In this document: piece by piece, positions 22,801 to 30,805 of the stretch | How positions within the stretch are numbered: the stretch's first letter is position 1 | Layout: the number at the start of each line of letters is the position of its first letter | Assembly (NCBI GenBank): GCA_017539325.1 | Contig: JAFYHD010000132.1 | Location: forward strand, 1 to 34,499 | Source: a bacterium | GTDB taxonomy: Bacteria; Auribacterota; UBA3054 | Direction: 5' to 3' | DNA length: 34,499 bases | Translations under genes and position numbers: made by a program | The notes under the pieces: generated by a model | What the model was told of the DNA's origin: nothing | Databases searched by the model: none | Seen by the model: the letters and a program-made list of their open reading frames with translations, nothing else

Positions 22801-24283
22801 CTGCCGCGACGTCAACAGCGCCTACGTCACCAACGGGCTGCCCTTCACGGACAACGCCTGCATGCACACAGTGGTTTCCAAGGGCATCGACGGCACCACC
22901 AAGGACTACGTCGACACCTGCCCGAGAGACGCCAGAGTGAAAGTCTCCATGGACGTTTACTGGGATTCCGCTTCTCCCTGCGACGCTGTGTATCTGGCCT
23001 GCCCGGCCCGCCACAAACCCATGACTCTTAAGATCGAGAACAAGGGCGACGGCACCTTCGGCGTCAGAGGCATGCAGGATGACAGCTACAAAGTGATGGT
23101 TGGCAAGAGATGGTCCATGGACGAATGGGTGCACATCAGCTACTCTATGGACTTCAGGACCCAGACCGGCGTCGAACTGACGATCGGCGACGAGACTGAA
23201 TCCATCACCCAGGTTGAACTCTACGGCACCTACCACACCTACGAAGGCTTCTCCTTCTGCACGGACGGCGACGACGAGATGGATTCGCTCTTCTACTTTG
23301 ACAACCTGATGTTCGAGATAGTTCCCAAAGAAGACAAGCCGCATCCCGTGATGCCCGGCGCCACGGCCGTTTCCACGGATGACACCGCCACGACCAAGGT
23401 CTTGAACTACGGCACGCCTTACGACTTCTCCATCAGTGTGATCGACCTGCCCGAGAACGTGAGCGTTTCTCCTGTTGCCGGACGCACCGAAGACTCCACC
23501 GAGCTGACCTTCACGGTCAACCGCGACGGTCTGGGCGACAGCTTCTACCGCACCAGGATCCGCATGGCCTACACCGACGGCACCATGGAAGGCGCCCTGA
23601 CGTCTCTGGTGACCTTCGCGGTGGGCGGCTGGTACTACGGCGCCGACTTCCTCGGCCCCTGGTTCAGCTACGGACCGCTGAACGGCCAGGAAAGCTGGAC
23701 CGCCAATTCTTCCGATGTGGAGATCATTGAACTTGCCGGCGAGAACGCCATCAAGTATCCCTTTGCCTGCTCCACCGAATTGGAAGCCAAGATCCCCTTG
23801 GACGGCATCTTCACCTTCAGCGCCCGCGTGTATAGTGAAGAGCTGGCCGACGACTCCTATTTCCGCATCGGAACTGTGGACGGCGCCGGCTATTTGCCTG
23901 TCTACATCAGCAGGGAAGGCGATCCCAGGGAACTGCAGTTCGGGTACTTCTCCGGCAACACCTGGACGCCCATTGCCACCGCTCCCTTCGGTGAGTGGGT
24001 CGACTTCAGCTTCACCATGGACACCGATCCCGATGTGGCCTGCATGAAAGAGATCACCTTCGGTGATTTCGTGACCAACTTCATCGACGGCGAACTGCCG
24101 CTCAATCCGAGCTACGACGGCCGCCGCATCGAGAAGTTCACGATCAATCTGTACGACGTGGCCAACCCGGCCGGCATGTACATGAGCAGGATCGTCATCA
24201 AGGATCCCGCCGTTCCTGAACCGGCGATCTTCGGCTTGATGCTTGCCTTGCTCGGCCTGGCTTTCGCCCGCAAACAACGTTAA
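19883..24283 (+). CDS. Large secreted PEP-CTERM protein with repeated jelly-roll and BACON-like modules
   Basis: A 1466-residue exported protein. Signal peptide 1-19 (LLLLALLLALSSTLMA). Five modules begin near residues 21, 321, 640, 944 and 1250. Each opens with a pattern like Y-x-E-D-F-E-E-P-[FY]-M-x-x-G-D-L-x-x-Q-x-G-W and holds a beta-rich, probably jelly-roll domain of about 210 residues ending in YFDD. A BACON-like Ig domain of about 90 residues follows (WLTVSPSSGTY in the first). The C-terminus is VPEP, a hydrophobic helix and ARKQR: a PEP-CTERM signal cut by an exosortase on the way to the cell surface. Carbohydrate or matrix binding is plausible but unproven. Cysteines recur at fixed places (FSFCTDG), suggesting disulfides. 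Confidence 0.9.
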   Translation: MKRLLLLALLLALSSTLMAVTIYEEDFESYETGTELVGNVEGWNFFSTYDGSSTIVENESGISSKCLKMQQTDGGSADYDMIFSPKFDMSTEDPLRQLVRVSATVVPSSETDIMALYAVNGETNRFAYLHMNVAKGELTSYPTGATLTNLHKDNTPNQISILWDNYDNTIREITCNGEAQACHIPMSGSFYGQPVRIRFSTQFGTRKDWVTYYDDVKVEVEPRYSGPHLFIDTNSLTLKKKAQGHLTLQNAGSEGDITFSITKSEGADWLTVSPSSGTYNGTKDLTLSTSGDKDYARAKFTIDAGDAGKEVVSVYWVNGTVFYKEDFEEPFMTMGDLQTQEGWMVRSSTGSSNNKAEIEKPEFADSQVMHAYRSTGYDGVRKGGRSDSSPIEGCPALAVVKVSGKVYWDSASNAGSIYIATPDTAKPFCMKIRKTDGQNTFYLYQMRDGSYNPPDAFSGKTWPMDEWVYISYTIDFASMKGVEVQIGEEVADISDYNLYDVAVKAFTGLSFCTDKASGGDDWDAKFYFDDIQCEYIPRGDEPIMGIDNDTFHTGLTAESGEVTLVNAGGGSFDYSASVIMGGSWLSIADPASGTCEDEAKIVFNIDRSGMSEDYYRGVINIDCGTAGSTNVLVTAGAGHIIYKEDFEEPFMQVGDLQGQDGWVVRGTNCADSNEAYVVDAHDTHCMHAKRAQGYDGIRNNSMSGCPENQLVKFSYRIYWDDQSEAQNVYLATPAGMKPFCMKIRRKDDGTFYLYQMMDGAYRPPLDGVSWSLNEWIPISYTLDFRSNSGVTVQIGDDEADINTLELYGNYKKLEGFSFCTDGSGNEFDSLFYFDDFKMEVLDRPADPKLFLTKDRVVVGFDAETGALAIQNAGAGSFEWTASFPDDPSWLELVAEHGTCEKEDEIRFKILRDEMESDYYRTIMHIDAGAAGEADVIICVCSGSVFYKEDFEEPYMQVGDLQNQDGWCVRNGGYCRDVNSAYVTNGLPFTDNACMHTVVSKGIDGTTKDYVDTCPRDARVKVSMDVYWDSASPCDAVYLACPARHKPMTLKIENKGDGTFGVRGMQDDSYKVMVGKRWSMDEWVHISYSMDFRTQTGVELTIGDETESITQVELYGTYHTYEGFSFCTDGDDEMDSLFYFDNLMFEIVPKEDKPHPVMPGATAVSTDDTATTKVLNYGTPYDFSISVIDLPENVSVSPVAGRTEDSTELTFTVNRDGLGDSFYRTRIRMAYTDGTMEGALTSLVTFAVGGWYYGADFLGPWFSYGPLNGQESWTANSSDVEIIELAGENAIKYPFACSTELEAKIPLDGIFTFSARVYSEELADDSYFRIGTVDGAGYLPVYISREGDPRELQFGYFSGNTWTPIATAPFGEWVDFSFTMDTDPDVACMKEITFGDFVTNFIDGELPLNPSYDGRRIEKFTINLYDVANPAGMYMSRIVIKDPAVPEPAIFGLMLALLGLAFARKQR
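20843..23629 (+). repeat. Three long direct repeats of about 0.91-0.96 kb inside the PEP-CTERM gene
   Basis: Units start at 20843, 21800 and 22712. Each begins with a closely matching stretch encoding [FI]-Y-K-E-D-F-E-E-P-[FY]-M and continues through a jelly-roll and a BACON-like domain. Copies 2 and 3 also share the following M-Q-V-G-D-L-Q. The first and last modules of the protein are more diverged and are not included. The repeats are similar enough at DNA level to invite recombination and changes in copy number. Confidence 0.85.
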
Positions 24284-24317
24284 GCTTGCTTAACGTGCGC
24301 TCTTGCTAAAGGAGCGC
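24277..24317 (+). other. Two hairpins spanning the stop codon and 3' end of the PEP-CTERM gene
   Basis: ACGTTAAGC (24277-24285) and GCTTAACGT (24288-24296) form a perfect 9-bp inverted repeat that contains the TAA stop. Immediately after it, GCGCTC (24297-24302) and GAGCGC (24312-24317) form a second stem. With the terminator at 24326 this makes three consecutive stem-loops. A role in mRNA stability is possible but not shown. Confidence 0.6.
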
Positions 24318-24325
24318 AAAAGAAA

Positions 24326-24381
24326 GCACCCTCCTCAAGATTTTGTTACGAAGTAAAATCAAGAGGAGGGTGCCTTTTTTT
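24326..24381 (+). terminator. Strong intrinsic terminator between two PEP-CTERM genes
   Basis: GCACCCTCCTC (24326-24336) pairs with GAGGAGGGTGC (24363-24373). After a symmetric AA/AA internal loop, GATTTT pairs with AAAATC around a 10-nt loop. Seven T's follow (24375-24381). This is the clearest intrinsic terminator in the window. It ends the 1466-residue gene's transcript. Confidence 0.92.
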
Positions 24382-24392
24382 GCGCCCAAATG

Positions 24393-24401
24393 TGCTATAA
24401 T
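24393..24401 (+). promoter_or_regulatory. Extended -10 promoter for the 863-residue PEP-CTERM protein
   Basis: TGCTATAAT is a perfect extended -10 element, 34 bp before the ATG at 24436. The place for a -35 box falls on the T tract of the preceding terminator and is poor, which an extended -10 can tolerate. The gene therefore has its own start despite lying downstream of a related gene. Confidence 0.65.
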
Positions 24402-24435
24402 CTCTAGTACTTTAAACAAAAATAAGTAGGGAATC

Positions 24436-27027
24436 ATGTCTAGGACTTTACTGTTTTCAGTCATCATGTTCGCGGCGGCGGCTTTCGGCGCCGAGGTCTA
24501 TTATACCTGCGATTTTGAGGAAGGCTTCACGCAGGGCGACCTTCAGGGACAGAACAACTGGACCGTCAGGACCACCGACGGCTACTGCCACGAAGACAAC
24601 GTCGCAACGGTAGGGGACTACCATTCCCGCCAGTGTGCCCAAATTGGCAAAGCCACCGGTTGGAACGGCGTCATCGTAAAGAATATTCCGCCTTCCCCGA
24701 ACGGAAGCCTTTTGAAAGTTTCCTTCAAAATGTTCTGGCCCACGGATTCCGGCGTTTCCGCGGTGCAGATAGCCAGCGACTGGTGGAACCGCCCGATCCA
24801 GCTCAGCTTCAAAGCGAACGACAACGGAACGTTCAGGGTCGGCTCCATCCAGGACAAAGATACCTATGTCCCGGACGATCTCAAGAACGTCTCCTTCGCC
24901 ATGGGGGAATGGGTAGACGTTTCATATTCCATAGACTTCAGAGCCGGCGTCCTGGACAAGCTAAAAGTGGGCGAAAAAGAGAGCGACGTGAGCCTTGTCC
25001 CGATCAAGGACAGTTCCACGAACCTGAAGAGCTTCTCGATCGTCACCGACGCCGACGCCAACATCTGCTTCGACGATATCAAGGTCGAATCGATTGACCG
25101 CGAGGGCAGCCCGATATTGGCTATCGCTTCCACCACACTGATCGTGCCCAGCAAGTCAACTTCCGCGAAATTGTCGCTTTTCAACATGGGCGGCGGAGAA
25201 CTGACTTACAGGGCTTATTGCGACGAGGAACCCGAATGGCTGACCATAAAGAATCCGGAAGGAACGTTTACGGAGAGTGCGGCCCTTAATTTCAGCTTTG
25301 ACCGCTCCCTTATGGGGACCAACGTCTATTATGTCAGGGTCAACATAGACGGAGGTTCGGCCGGCAGCAAAGTATGTCTTCTGAAAGTTCAGTCCAAGGG
25401 CGCCATCTGCTCGTATACCTTCGATCCCCCCGCTTTGTATCCCGGCGAGATCACTGGTCAGGACGGCTGGGAAGGCATCAGGGACGACGGCTACGGAAAT
25501 CTTGACAACTGCATGCTGGTGACCAATGTGGATTACGGCGTGGACGGTCCCTGCGGCTTTGTGAAAAACGCCTACGGCTGGAACAGCTACACCTGCCCGG
25601 TGACGTCCGAAAAAGACGCGGTCGTAAAAGTCTCCATGAAGATCAGGAAAGACTCCGAATCCAGCCAGGATTCCTTCTATTTCCGCAACGAATGGTGGAG
25701 CTTCCTGTATGAGTTCTGGTTCTGGCGCTACGAGGACGCTTTCTATCTCTACAAATTCAACAGCGGAAAAGCCTACGCCGTCGCCGGGGACTACCCCTTC
25801 CCCTTGGACACTTGGCTCGATCTCTCCTTCACCATCGACCTTAGGCTTTATCGGCTGACGGAATTCTCGCTTGGCGGTTTCTCGACCAACTTCACGTCGG
25901 GCTTCGAACTTATGACCCAGCACGACAAGACGAACAGGTATGAGACGCTCAACACTTTGGCCTTCGTTTGCGGCAGCGGCGAAGTGACGGACGCCAACCT
26001 TCTTGTCGACGACATCCTGGTCGTCGAGCTTGAGCGCCCGAAAATTCCCATGCCCTTGCTTGATCCCGTCGTCTCTTTGGATCCCACGCAGGACAGCGCG
26101 AGCGTTTCCGTCATGAACGCCGGCGGTAGGGCCTTCAAATACACGCTCACCGTGCTGGATCTGCCCGAAAATCTTGTTCCGCAGCCCGCCACCGGAAGGA
26201 TCGGGACAAGCGGAAATTTGAATTTCGATCTGCACACCGACAGCCTGAACGACGGCTTCTACCGTACCAGGGTGGTTATGGATTACAAGGCCACCTCCGG
26301 CAGCGGGGAAGGCTCTCTCACTTCGCTTTTCACCTTCGCCAAGGGCGGCTGGTATTACGCCACGGAGTTTGAGGGCAACTGGTATCACGAGGGCAATCTT
26401 CGCGGCCAGGACACCTGGCTGGCCGGCTCCGACGGCTCTGAGGAAGCCCCCTCTGTTTCCACGAAGGAAGGCGAGCAATGCGCCGAGCTTCCGGGTGCGG
26501 GCTATATCAAAACTTCCTGCTATGTTCCCGCCGAGAGCGCCTTCACCTTCAAGAGCCGCTTTTTCGCGGAATCGGCTGACGACAAAGGCTACGCCAAAGT
26601 GTCTTTCATCGACGACACCGGCTTCATGCCTTTCTACATCTGCCGCGACAGCGACATCCGCAAAGTGGTGCTGGGTTATTTCCCAGCCGGCAGCGACACT
26701 TTCGAGACTTTAGCCCAGGCCAAGATGGGCGAATGGCAGGATTTCAATTTCAGCATCGACACGAATCTGGAAAAGAACGAAGTTCTGAGCCTCACTTTCG
26801 GAGATACTGAAATTGTGTTCCCTGAGGGCACGTTCTTCCTCAACAACGAATACGACACCTGCGCGGTGAGCAACCTCACGATCAGGGTGGCAAGCGACAG
26901 CGAGGAGGAAGAGACGGTCGCGCCTTTCTATTTCGACAACATCGTTGTCCATGACAACGCCGTGCCGGAACCTTTGGCGGGCCTCCTCATAACGGCGCTT
27001 GCGCTTTTGGCTTTGAGAAAAAAATAA
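24436..27027 (+). CDS. Secreted PEP-CTERM protein with three jelly-roll/BACON-like modules
   Basis: An 863-residue exported protein of the same family as its neighbour. Signal peptide 1-18 (LLFSVIMFAAAAFG-AEV). Modules start near residues 20, 323 and 637, with openings CDFEEGFTQGDLQGQNNW, YTFDPPALYPGEITGQDGW and GGWYYATEFEGNW. BACON-like Ig domains lie between (EPEWLTIKNPEGTF in the first). The PEP-CTERM end is VPEP, then a 14-residue hydrophobic helix and LRKK. The second module resembles those of the minus-strand proteins at 28139-34402 (FRNEWWSFLYEFWFWR and a YLYKFN element) more than those of the 1466-residue protein. It is followed 15 bp later by ilvE. Confidence 0.9.
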   Translation: MSRTLLFSVIMFAAAAFGAEVYYTCDFEEGFTQGDLQGQNNWTVRTTDGYCHEDNVATVGDYHSRQCAQIGKATGWNGVIVKNIPPSPNGSLLKVSFKMFWPTDSGVSAVQIASDWWNRPIQLSFKANDNGTFRVGSIQDKDTYVPDDLKNVSFAMGEWVDVSYSIDFRAGVLDKLKVGEKESDVSLVPIKDSSTNLKSFSIVTDADANICFDDIKVESIDREGSPILAIASTTLIVPSKSTSAKLSLFNMGGGELTYRAYCDEEPEWLTIKNPEGTFTESAALNFSFDRSLMGTNVYYVRVNIDGGSAGSKVCLLKVQSKGAICSYTFDPPALYPGEITGQDGWEGIRDDGYGNLDNCMLVTNVDYGVDGPCGFVKNAYGWNSYTCPVTSEKDAVVKVSMKIRKDSESSQDSFYFRNEWWSFLYEFWFWRYEDAFYLYKFNSGKAYAVAGDYPFPLDTWLDLSFTIDLRLYRLTEFSLGGFSTNFTSGFELMTQHDKTNRYETLNTLAFVCGSGEVTDANLLVDDILVVELERPKIPMPLLDPVVSLDPTQDSASVSVMNAGGRAFKYTLTVLDLPENLVPQPATGRIGTSGNLNFDLHTDSLNDGFYRTRVVMDYKATSGSGEGSLTSLFTFAKGGWYYATEFEGNWYHEGNLRGQDTWLAGSDGSEEAPSVSTKEGEQCAELPGAGYIKTSCYVPAESAFTFKSRFFAESADDKGYAKVSFIDDTGFMPFYICRDSDIRKVVLGYFPAGSDTFETLAQAKMGEWQDFNFSIDTNLEKNEVLSLTFGDTEIVFPEGTFFLNNEYDTCAVSNLTIRVASDSEEEETVAPFYFDNIVVHDNAVPEPLAGLLITALALLALRKK

Positions 27028-27042
27028 AATAAAGGAGTTATT

Positions 27043-28068
27043 ATGAGCAAAGACATCGATTGGGGGAAATTGGGTTTTTCCTACATGAAGACGGACTACC
27101 GTTACGTCTCTTATTTTAAGGACGGAAAGTGGGACGAAGGCAAGCTCATTGCCGACGACACCATAACCTTGAACGAGTGCGCCTGCGTCTTCCAGTACTG
27201 CCAGGCCTGCTTCGAGGGCCTCAAGGCCTACACCACCAAGGACGGCCGCATCGTGAGCTTCAGGCCCGATATGAACGCCCAGCGCATGGCCGAGTCCGCC
27301 AGGCGCCTTGTGATGCCTCCTTTCCCGGAAGAGCGCTTCATTGAAGCCGTCAGGGCCCTTGTCAAGGCCAACAAGGACTTCGTCCCGCCCTTTGGCAGCG
27401 GCGCGACACTCTACATCCGCCCCTTCATGATCGGAAGCAACTCCGTGATCGGCGTGAAGCCGGCGGACGAATTCGAGTTCAGGATGTTCTGCACTCCGGT
27501 GGGTCCTTACTTCAAGGGCGGCGCCAAACCCATCGTCCTTAGAGTCTGCGATTACGACCGCGCGGCCCCCCGCGGCACCGGGCACATCAAGGCCGGCCTC
27601 AACTATGCCATGAGCCTTTTCGCCGGCATGGAAGCCCACGCCGAGGGCTACGCCGAGAACATGTACCTCGACCCCGCCACCAGGACGAAAGTCGAGGAGA
27701 CGGGCGGCGCCAACTTCATCTTCATTACGAAAGACGGAACGTTCGTCACGCCCAAGTCCGACAGCATCCTGCCTTCCATCACCCGCCGCTCCCTGATGGT
27801 CGTGGCTGAAAAATACCTCGGCATGAAGGTCGAGCAGAGGGAAGTGACCTTAGCGGAAGTTCCAAAGTTCGCGGAGTGCGGTCTGTGCGGTACGGCGGCG
27901 GTCATCTCCCCGGTCGGCAAGATCGTCGACCACGGCAAGGAGATCTGCTTCCCCAGCGGCATGGCGGAGATGGGACCGTGGACCAAGAAACTCTACGATA
28001 CGCTTACGGGCATCCAGATGGGCGTAATAGAGGGCCCCGAGGGCTGGGTCGATACAGTTATCGGGTAA
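27043..28068 (+). CDS. ilvE: Branched-chain amino acid aminotransferase (class IV, PLP)
   Basis: A 341-residue fold-type IV aminotransferase that transfers the amino group between glutamate and the keto acids of leucine, isoleucine and valine, in the cytoplasm. The motifs CQACFEGLKAY (53-63), RPDMNAQRM (74-82), LYIRPFMIG (123-131) and GTGHIKAGLNYA (178-189) are visible. Lys183 is the expected PLP lysine. The usual K-x-G-G-N-Y has Leu for the second Gly. Later 'GLCGTAAVISPVG' is the family's CGTAA phosphate-binding loop. Length is usual for the longer bacterial and eukaryote-like type. It has AAAGGAG upstream and is only 15 bp from a secreted-protein gene, an odd partner. It is closed by a bidirectional hairpin. 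Confidence 0.95.
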   Translation: MSKDIDWGKLGFSYMKTDYRYVSYFKDGKWDEGKLIADDTITLNECACVFQYCQACFEGLKAYTTKDGRIVSFRPDMNAQRMAESARRLVMPPFPEERFIEAVRALVKANKDFVPPFGSGATLYIRPFMIGSNSVIGVKPADEFEFRMFCTPVGPYFKGGAKPIVLRVCDYDRAAPRGTGHIKAGLNYAMSLFAGMEAHAEGYAENMYLDPATRTKVEETGGANFIFITKDGTFVTPKSDSILPSITRRSLMVVAEKYLGMKVEQREVTLAEVPKFAECGLCGTAAVISPVGKIVDHGKEICFPSGMAEMGPWTKKLYDTLTGIQMGVIEGPEGWVDTVIG

Positions 28069-28091
28069 ACCTTAAATGACGCCTAAAAACG

Positions 28092-28125
28092 AAAGAGCGG
28101 GCTTTTCAGCCCGCTCTTTTGTTTT
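28092..28125 (+). terminator. Terminator between converging genes
   Basis: AAAGAGCGGGC (28092-28102) and GCCCGCTCTTT (28109-28119) form an 11-bp stem with a 6-nt loop, followed by TTTTGTTTT. It ends the ilvE transcript. The A-rich left flank (CCTAAAAACG) gives a shorter T tract on the other strand, so it may also serve the minus-strand gene ending at 28139. Confidence 0.9.
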
Positions 28126-28138
28126 AGTTCGCGATCAC

Positions 28139-30784
28139 TCAACGCCGCTTCTTCAGGAAAAGCAGCAGGAGCAGCACTCCAAGTATTGCCGGCTCCGGCA
28201 GCGTGGCGTCGCAGAAGACTAGGTTGTCGACGCAGACAGAGGTGGCGGTAGAGGCTTCCTCGTCATAGTTCCAGGCGTACAATTCTATCTGGTCAAGATC
28301 TTTTTCATCGTAAGCCGGATCGAAGACCACTTCGCCAGGGAAGAAGTTGGTGGTGTAATCGTTGACGGAAAGCCAGTTCACGCAGGAGGCGGAGACGTCC
28401 ATGTCCGCTTCGAAGGTGAGAGTATTCCACTTGTTGAGGGGCGCTTCGGCAAGCTCCAGATACGCATCCTCTCCGCTGGGTTTGTGGCAGACCACGGCGG
28501 CATTCCGCACGGGATCGCACATAAGGTAAAGCGGGAAGTTGCCTTCCGAATCGGAGTGCTCTTTCTGGACCTTTTCGTTTTTGGCGGTGAAGCGCAGGGC
28601 GTAGCTGTGCTCGATGTTCTTCAGGTAAAAGCGCAGCGAGGCGCGGTATTTTGTCCCCGCGGCGATCCTAAGGCTGGATACGGCCGTGCCGTCATCCTGG
28701 AAGGAGAGGCACTGAGCGCCGTCCGTCAAGACGATCTTAGGCGCGGTCTTTCCGCGGGCTGAGGCTTTCCAGGTGTCCTGGCCGTTCAGGTCTCCCAAGC
28801 GATAGGTGGAGCCCTCAAATTCCGAAGTGTAGAACCAGCCGCCCTTGGCGAAGGTGACAAGCGAAGTCAGGGAGCCGGAATTGGTCTCGTCGCTGGCAAC
28901 GTAATCCATCACGACCCTGGAGCGGTAGAAACCGTCTTCCAATCCGGACCTGACGAGCCTGAGCACCAGGCTCCCCGAGGAGGTGACGGTGGCGGTGGCG
29001 GATTTCGGCTTTACGTTGTCGGGATAGTCTAGAACGCTGAAGGCCGCTTTGAATTTCTTGCTGCCGTTGTTGTAGATCCTGTTTGTTACGGAATTGAGGT
29101 CCTCGCCAAACGAGAGGGAATTAGACCATTGCGGGATGGCGTAGGGCTCGCGCTCCAGCTGCTCCACTTTAAGGTTGTCAATGAGAAGCATGGCGTCAAG
29201 AGTCTCCTCTCCGCCGGAGCTGATGCCGAACTTGGTGTAATTGGTGGCGGGGGCTGTTCCCTGCGGCTTGTTCCTTATGGGAATGCCGTCCACGTAGTTT
29301 GTGGCGTAGTCGCCCAAAGTGAAAGCGATGAGTTTCGCCGAGCGGTAATCGACCGTGAAGGAGAGGTCGAGCCAGGTGTCGAGAGGCGCTTCGTAGGAGC
29401 CGATAAGCCCCCAGGGCTCGTCGTCGTTGAACTTGTACATGTAGAAGTGGTCTTCGTTGCGCCAAAACCACATGTGCACGGAATTGTTCCAATAGTCCTG
29501 GTGCAGCGTGAAGGAGTCCTCGTCACCGGCCGAGCCTTTGTAGATCTTCATGCTGACTCTTACCACGGCCTGGTTTTCGGAATTGACGTCGCAGGTGTAG
29601 GCGTCCCAGCCGTCGCTTCTTTTGATGTAGGCGCAGGCGCCGTCAAAACCGTAGCTGACGTTGGTAACGAGCATCTCGTTGTATATTTTGCCGTAGCCGT
29701 CGTCGCGCTTGCCAGCCCATCCGCCCTGGCCGGTAATTTCGCCGACTTTCCTGTAGGGCGCCTCGAAGTTCTCGTAGATAAGGACGGTTCCGGAAGCCGC
29801 GCCCAGAGTCAGGTATTTCGTTCCGGCCGCGCCGCCGTCGACCTTTATGACCGCCCTGTAGTAGCCGTCCGTCATGACGGAGCGGTCAAGGTTGGCTTTA
29901 ACGTCGACTTTGCCCGCGCAGGTGCCGCTTGCAGGCGTCACGGAGAGCCATTCCGGCGCTTCTTCGCAAGTGACGGTGAAGTCGAAGGAATCGCCACCGT
30001 TGTTCATAACGGAAAAAGAAGCGTTCTTGGCGGCTTTGCCGAGCGCGATGGAGTTGGGCGTCACCACCAGTTCCGGAGGACCGGAGCTGCCGTCTATTAT
30101 CCCGACGTAAAGGTTGTCGGCGGAGACGTCGCACTCAAGGGCGAAGCGGAAGGGCTTCGGCTTGCTCGCGGTGGTGTAATGATGGTAGCCCATCATCAAA
30201 GTGTCGGTGTTGGTCCAGCAGTTTTCGTCAAGCTCGAATTTCACTATGAGCTTGCGGGCCGGATCGACGGTAAGCTTGTAGGTGTGGAAAGCGTCGGATC
30301 TGTAGGAGCCCAAGGGGAGGGAATAGCTTTTGGCGGTCAGGATGTCGTAGCAATCCAGCGAAATGTTGTGCTCGTCGCCGGAACTTTTGGCGACAACGGT
30401 GGCCATTTCCTTTTCGTTCTCACAGAGAAATTTCACCCAGTTGTCGCAGCCCTGGGGGCTTAGGAAATCACCGGACATCACGACGTACTTGCCTTCCAAG
30501 CTGTCTGAAAAAGTGAAGGAACGTCCCAAAAAAGGCTTCTTGTCACCGTCGACCCTCAGGCAGAGGGCCTGGCTTCCGCTTTGCACGATGGAAGCCCTGT
30601 TGGTGACGTTGCAAATAGACTGCGGGCTGTGGCGGCTGTCCGTGGAGGTCCAGCCTTTCTGCCCGATCACTTTGCCGAGCGCGTAGCCTTCCTCCGCTTC
30701 AAAACCGATCTTTAGGATCTCGGTGTCAGCGAAAAGGCAGGCGTTCACGGCTAAAGCCAAAAGCACGATGTGAAGTTTTTTCAT
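28139..30784 (-). CDS. Secreted PEP-CTERM protein with three modules (second gene of a minus-strand pair)
   Basis: An 881-residue exported protein. Signal peptide 1-19 (IVLLALAVNACLFA-DTE). Modules begin near residues 24 (GFEAEEGYALGKVIGQKGW), 333 (ENFEAPYRKVGEITGQGGW) and 645 (GGWFYTSEFEGSTYRLG), with BACON-like Ig domains between (APEWLSVTPASGTC in the first). It ends LPEP, a hydrophobic run rich in Leu and KKRR, a PEP-CTERM signal with Leu before PEP instead of Val. The first module is of a subtype shared only with the upstream 1198-residue protein (VQSGSQAL, DNWVK). Gene start has AGGAAA. The gap to the upstream gene is 21 bp, so they are co-transcribed. Confidence 0.9.
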   Translation of the reverse strand: MKKLHIVLLALAVNACLFADTEILKIGFEAEEGYALGKVIGQKGWTSTDSRHSPQSICNVTNRASIVQSGSQALCLRVDGDKKPFLGRSFTFSDSLEGKYVVMSGDFLSPQGCDNWVKFLCENEKEMATVVAKSSGDEHNISLDCYDILTAKSYSLPLGSYRSDAFHTYKLTVDPARKLIVKFELDENCWTNTDTLMMGYHHYTTASKPKPFRFALECDVSADNLYVGIIDGSSGPPELVVTPNSIALGKAAKNASFSVMNNGGDSFDFTVTCEEAPEWLSVTPASGTCAGKVDVKANLDRSVMTDGYYRAVIKVDGGAAGTKYLTLGAASGTVLIYENFEAPYRKVGEITGQGGWAGKRDDGYGKIYNEMLVTNVSYGFDGACAYIKRSDGWDAYTCDVNSENQAVVRVSMKIYKGSAGDEDSFTLHQDYWNNSVHMWFWRNEDHFYMYKFNDDEPWGLIGSYEAPLDTWLDLSFTVDYRSAKLIAFTLGDYATNYVDGIPIRNKPQGTAPATNYTKFGISSGGEETLDAMLLIDNLKVEQLEREPYAIPQWSNSLSFGEDLNSVTNRIYNNGSKKFKAAFSVLDYPDNVKPKSATATVTSSGSLVLRLVRSGLEDGFYRSRVVMDYVASDETNSGSLTSLVTFAKGGWFYTSEFEGSTYRLGDLNGQDTWKASARGKTAPKIVLTDGAQCLSFQDDGTAVSSLRIAAGTKYRASLRFYLKNIEHSYALRFTAKNEKVQKEHSDSEGNFPLYLMCDPVRNAAVVCHKPSGEDAYLELAEAPLNKWNTLTFEADMDVSASCVNWLSVNDYTTNFFPGEVVFDPAYDEKDLDQIELYAWNYDEEASTATSVCVDNLVFCDATLPEPAILGVLLLLLFLKKRR

Positions 30785-30805
30785 TTGTTTTCCTGCAAAT
30801 TAAAA

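Noticed and set aside
20843-23629. CRISPR array or satellite repeat
   Set aside because: The repeats are about 0.9 kb, in frame and protein-coding, with no short repeat-spacer pattern.
19892-24277. A 1461-codon open frame on the minus strand opposite the 1466-residue PEP-CTERM gene
   Set aside because: It mirrors the plus-strand gene almost end to end and has no signal peptide or known domain. Strong preference for codons ending in C or G, and avoidance of TTA, CTA and TCA on the sense strand, keeps the antisense frame open. The plus strand has a promoter, ribosome site, signal peptide and sorting signal.
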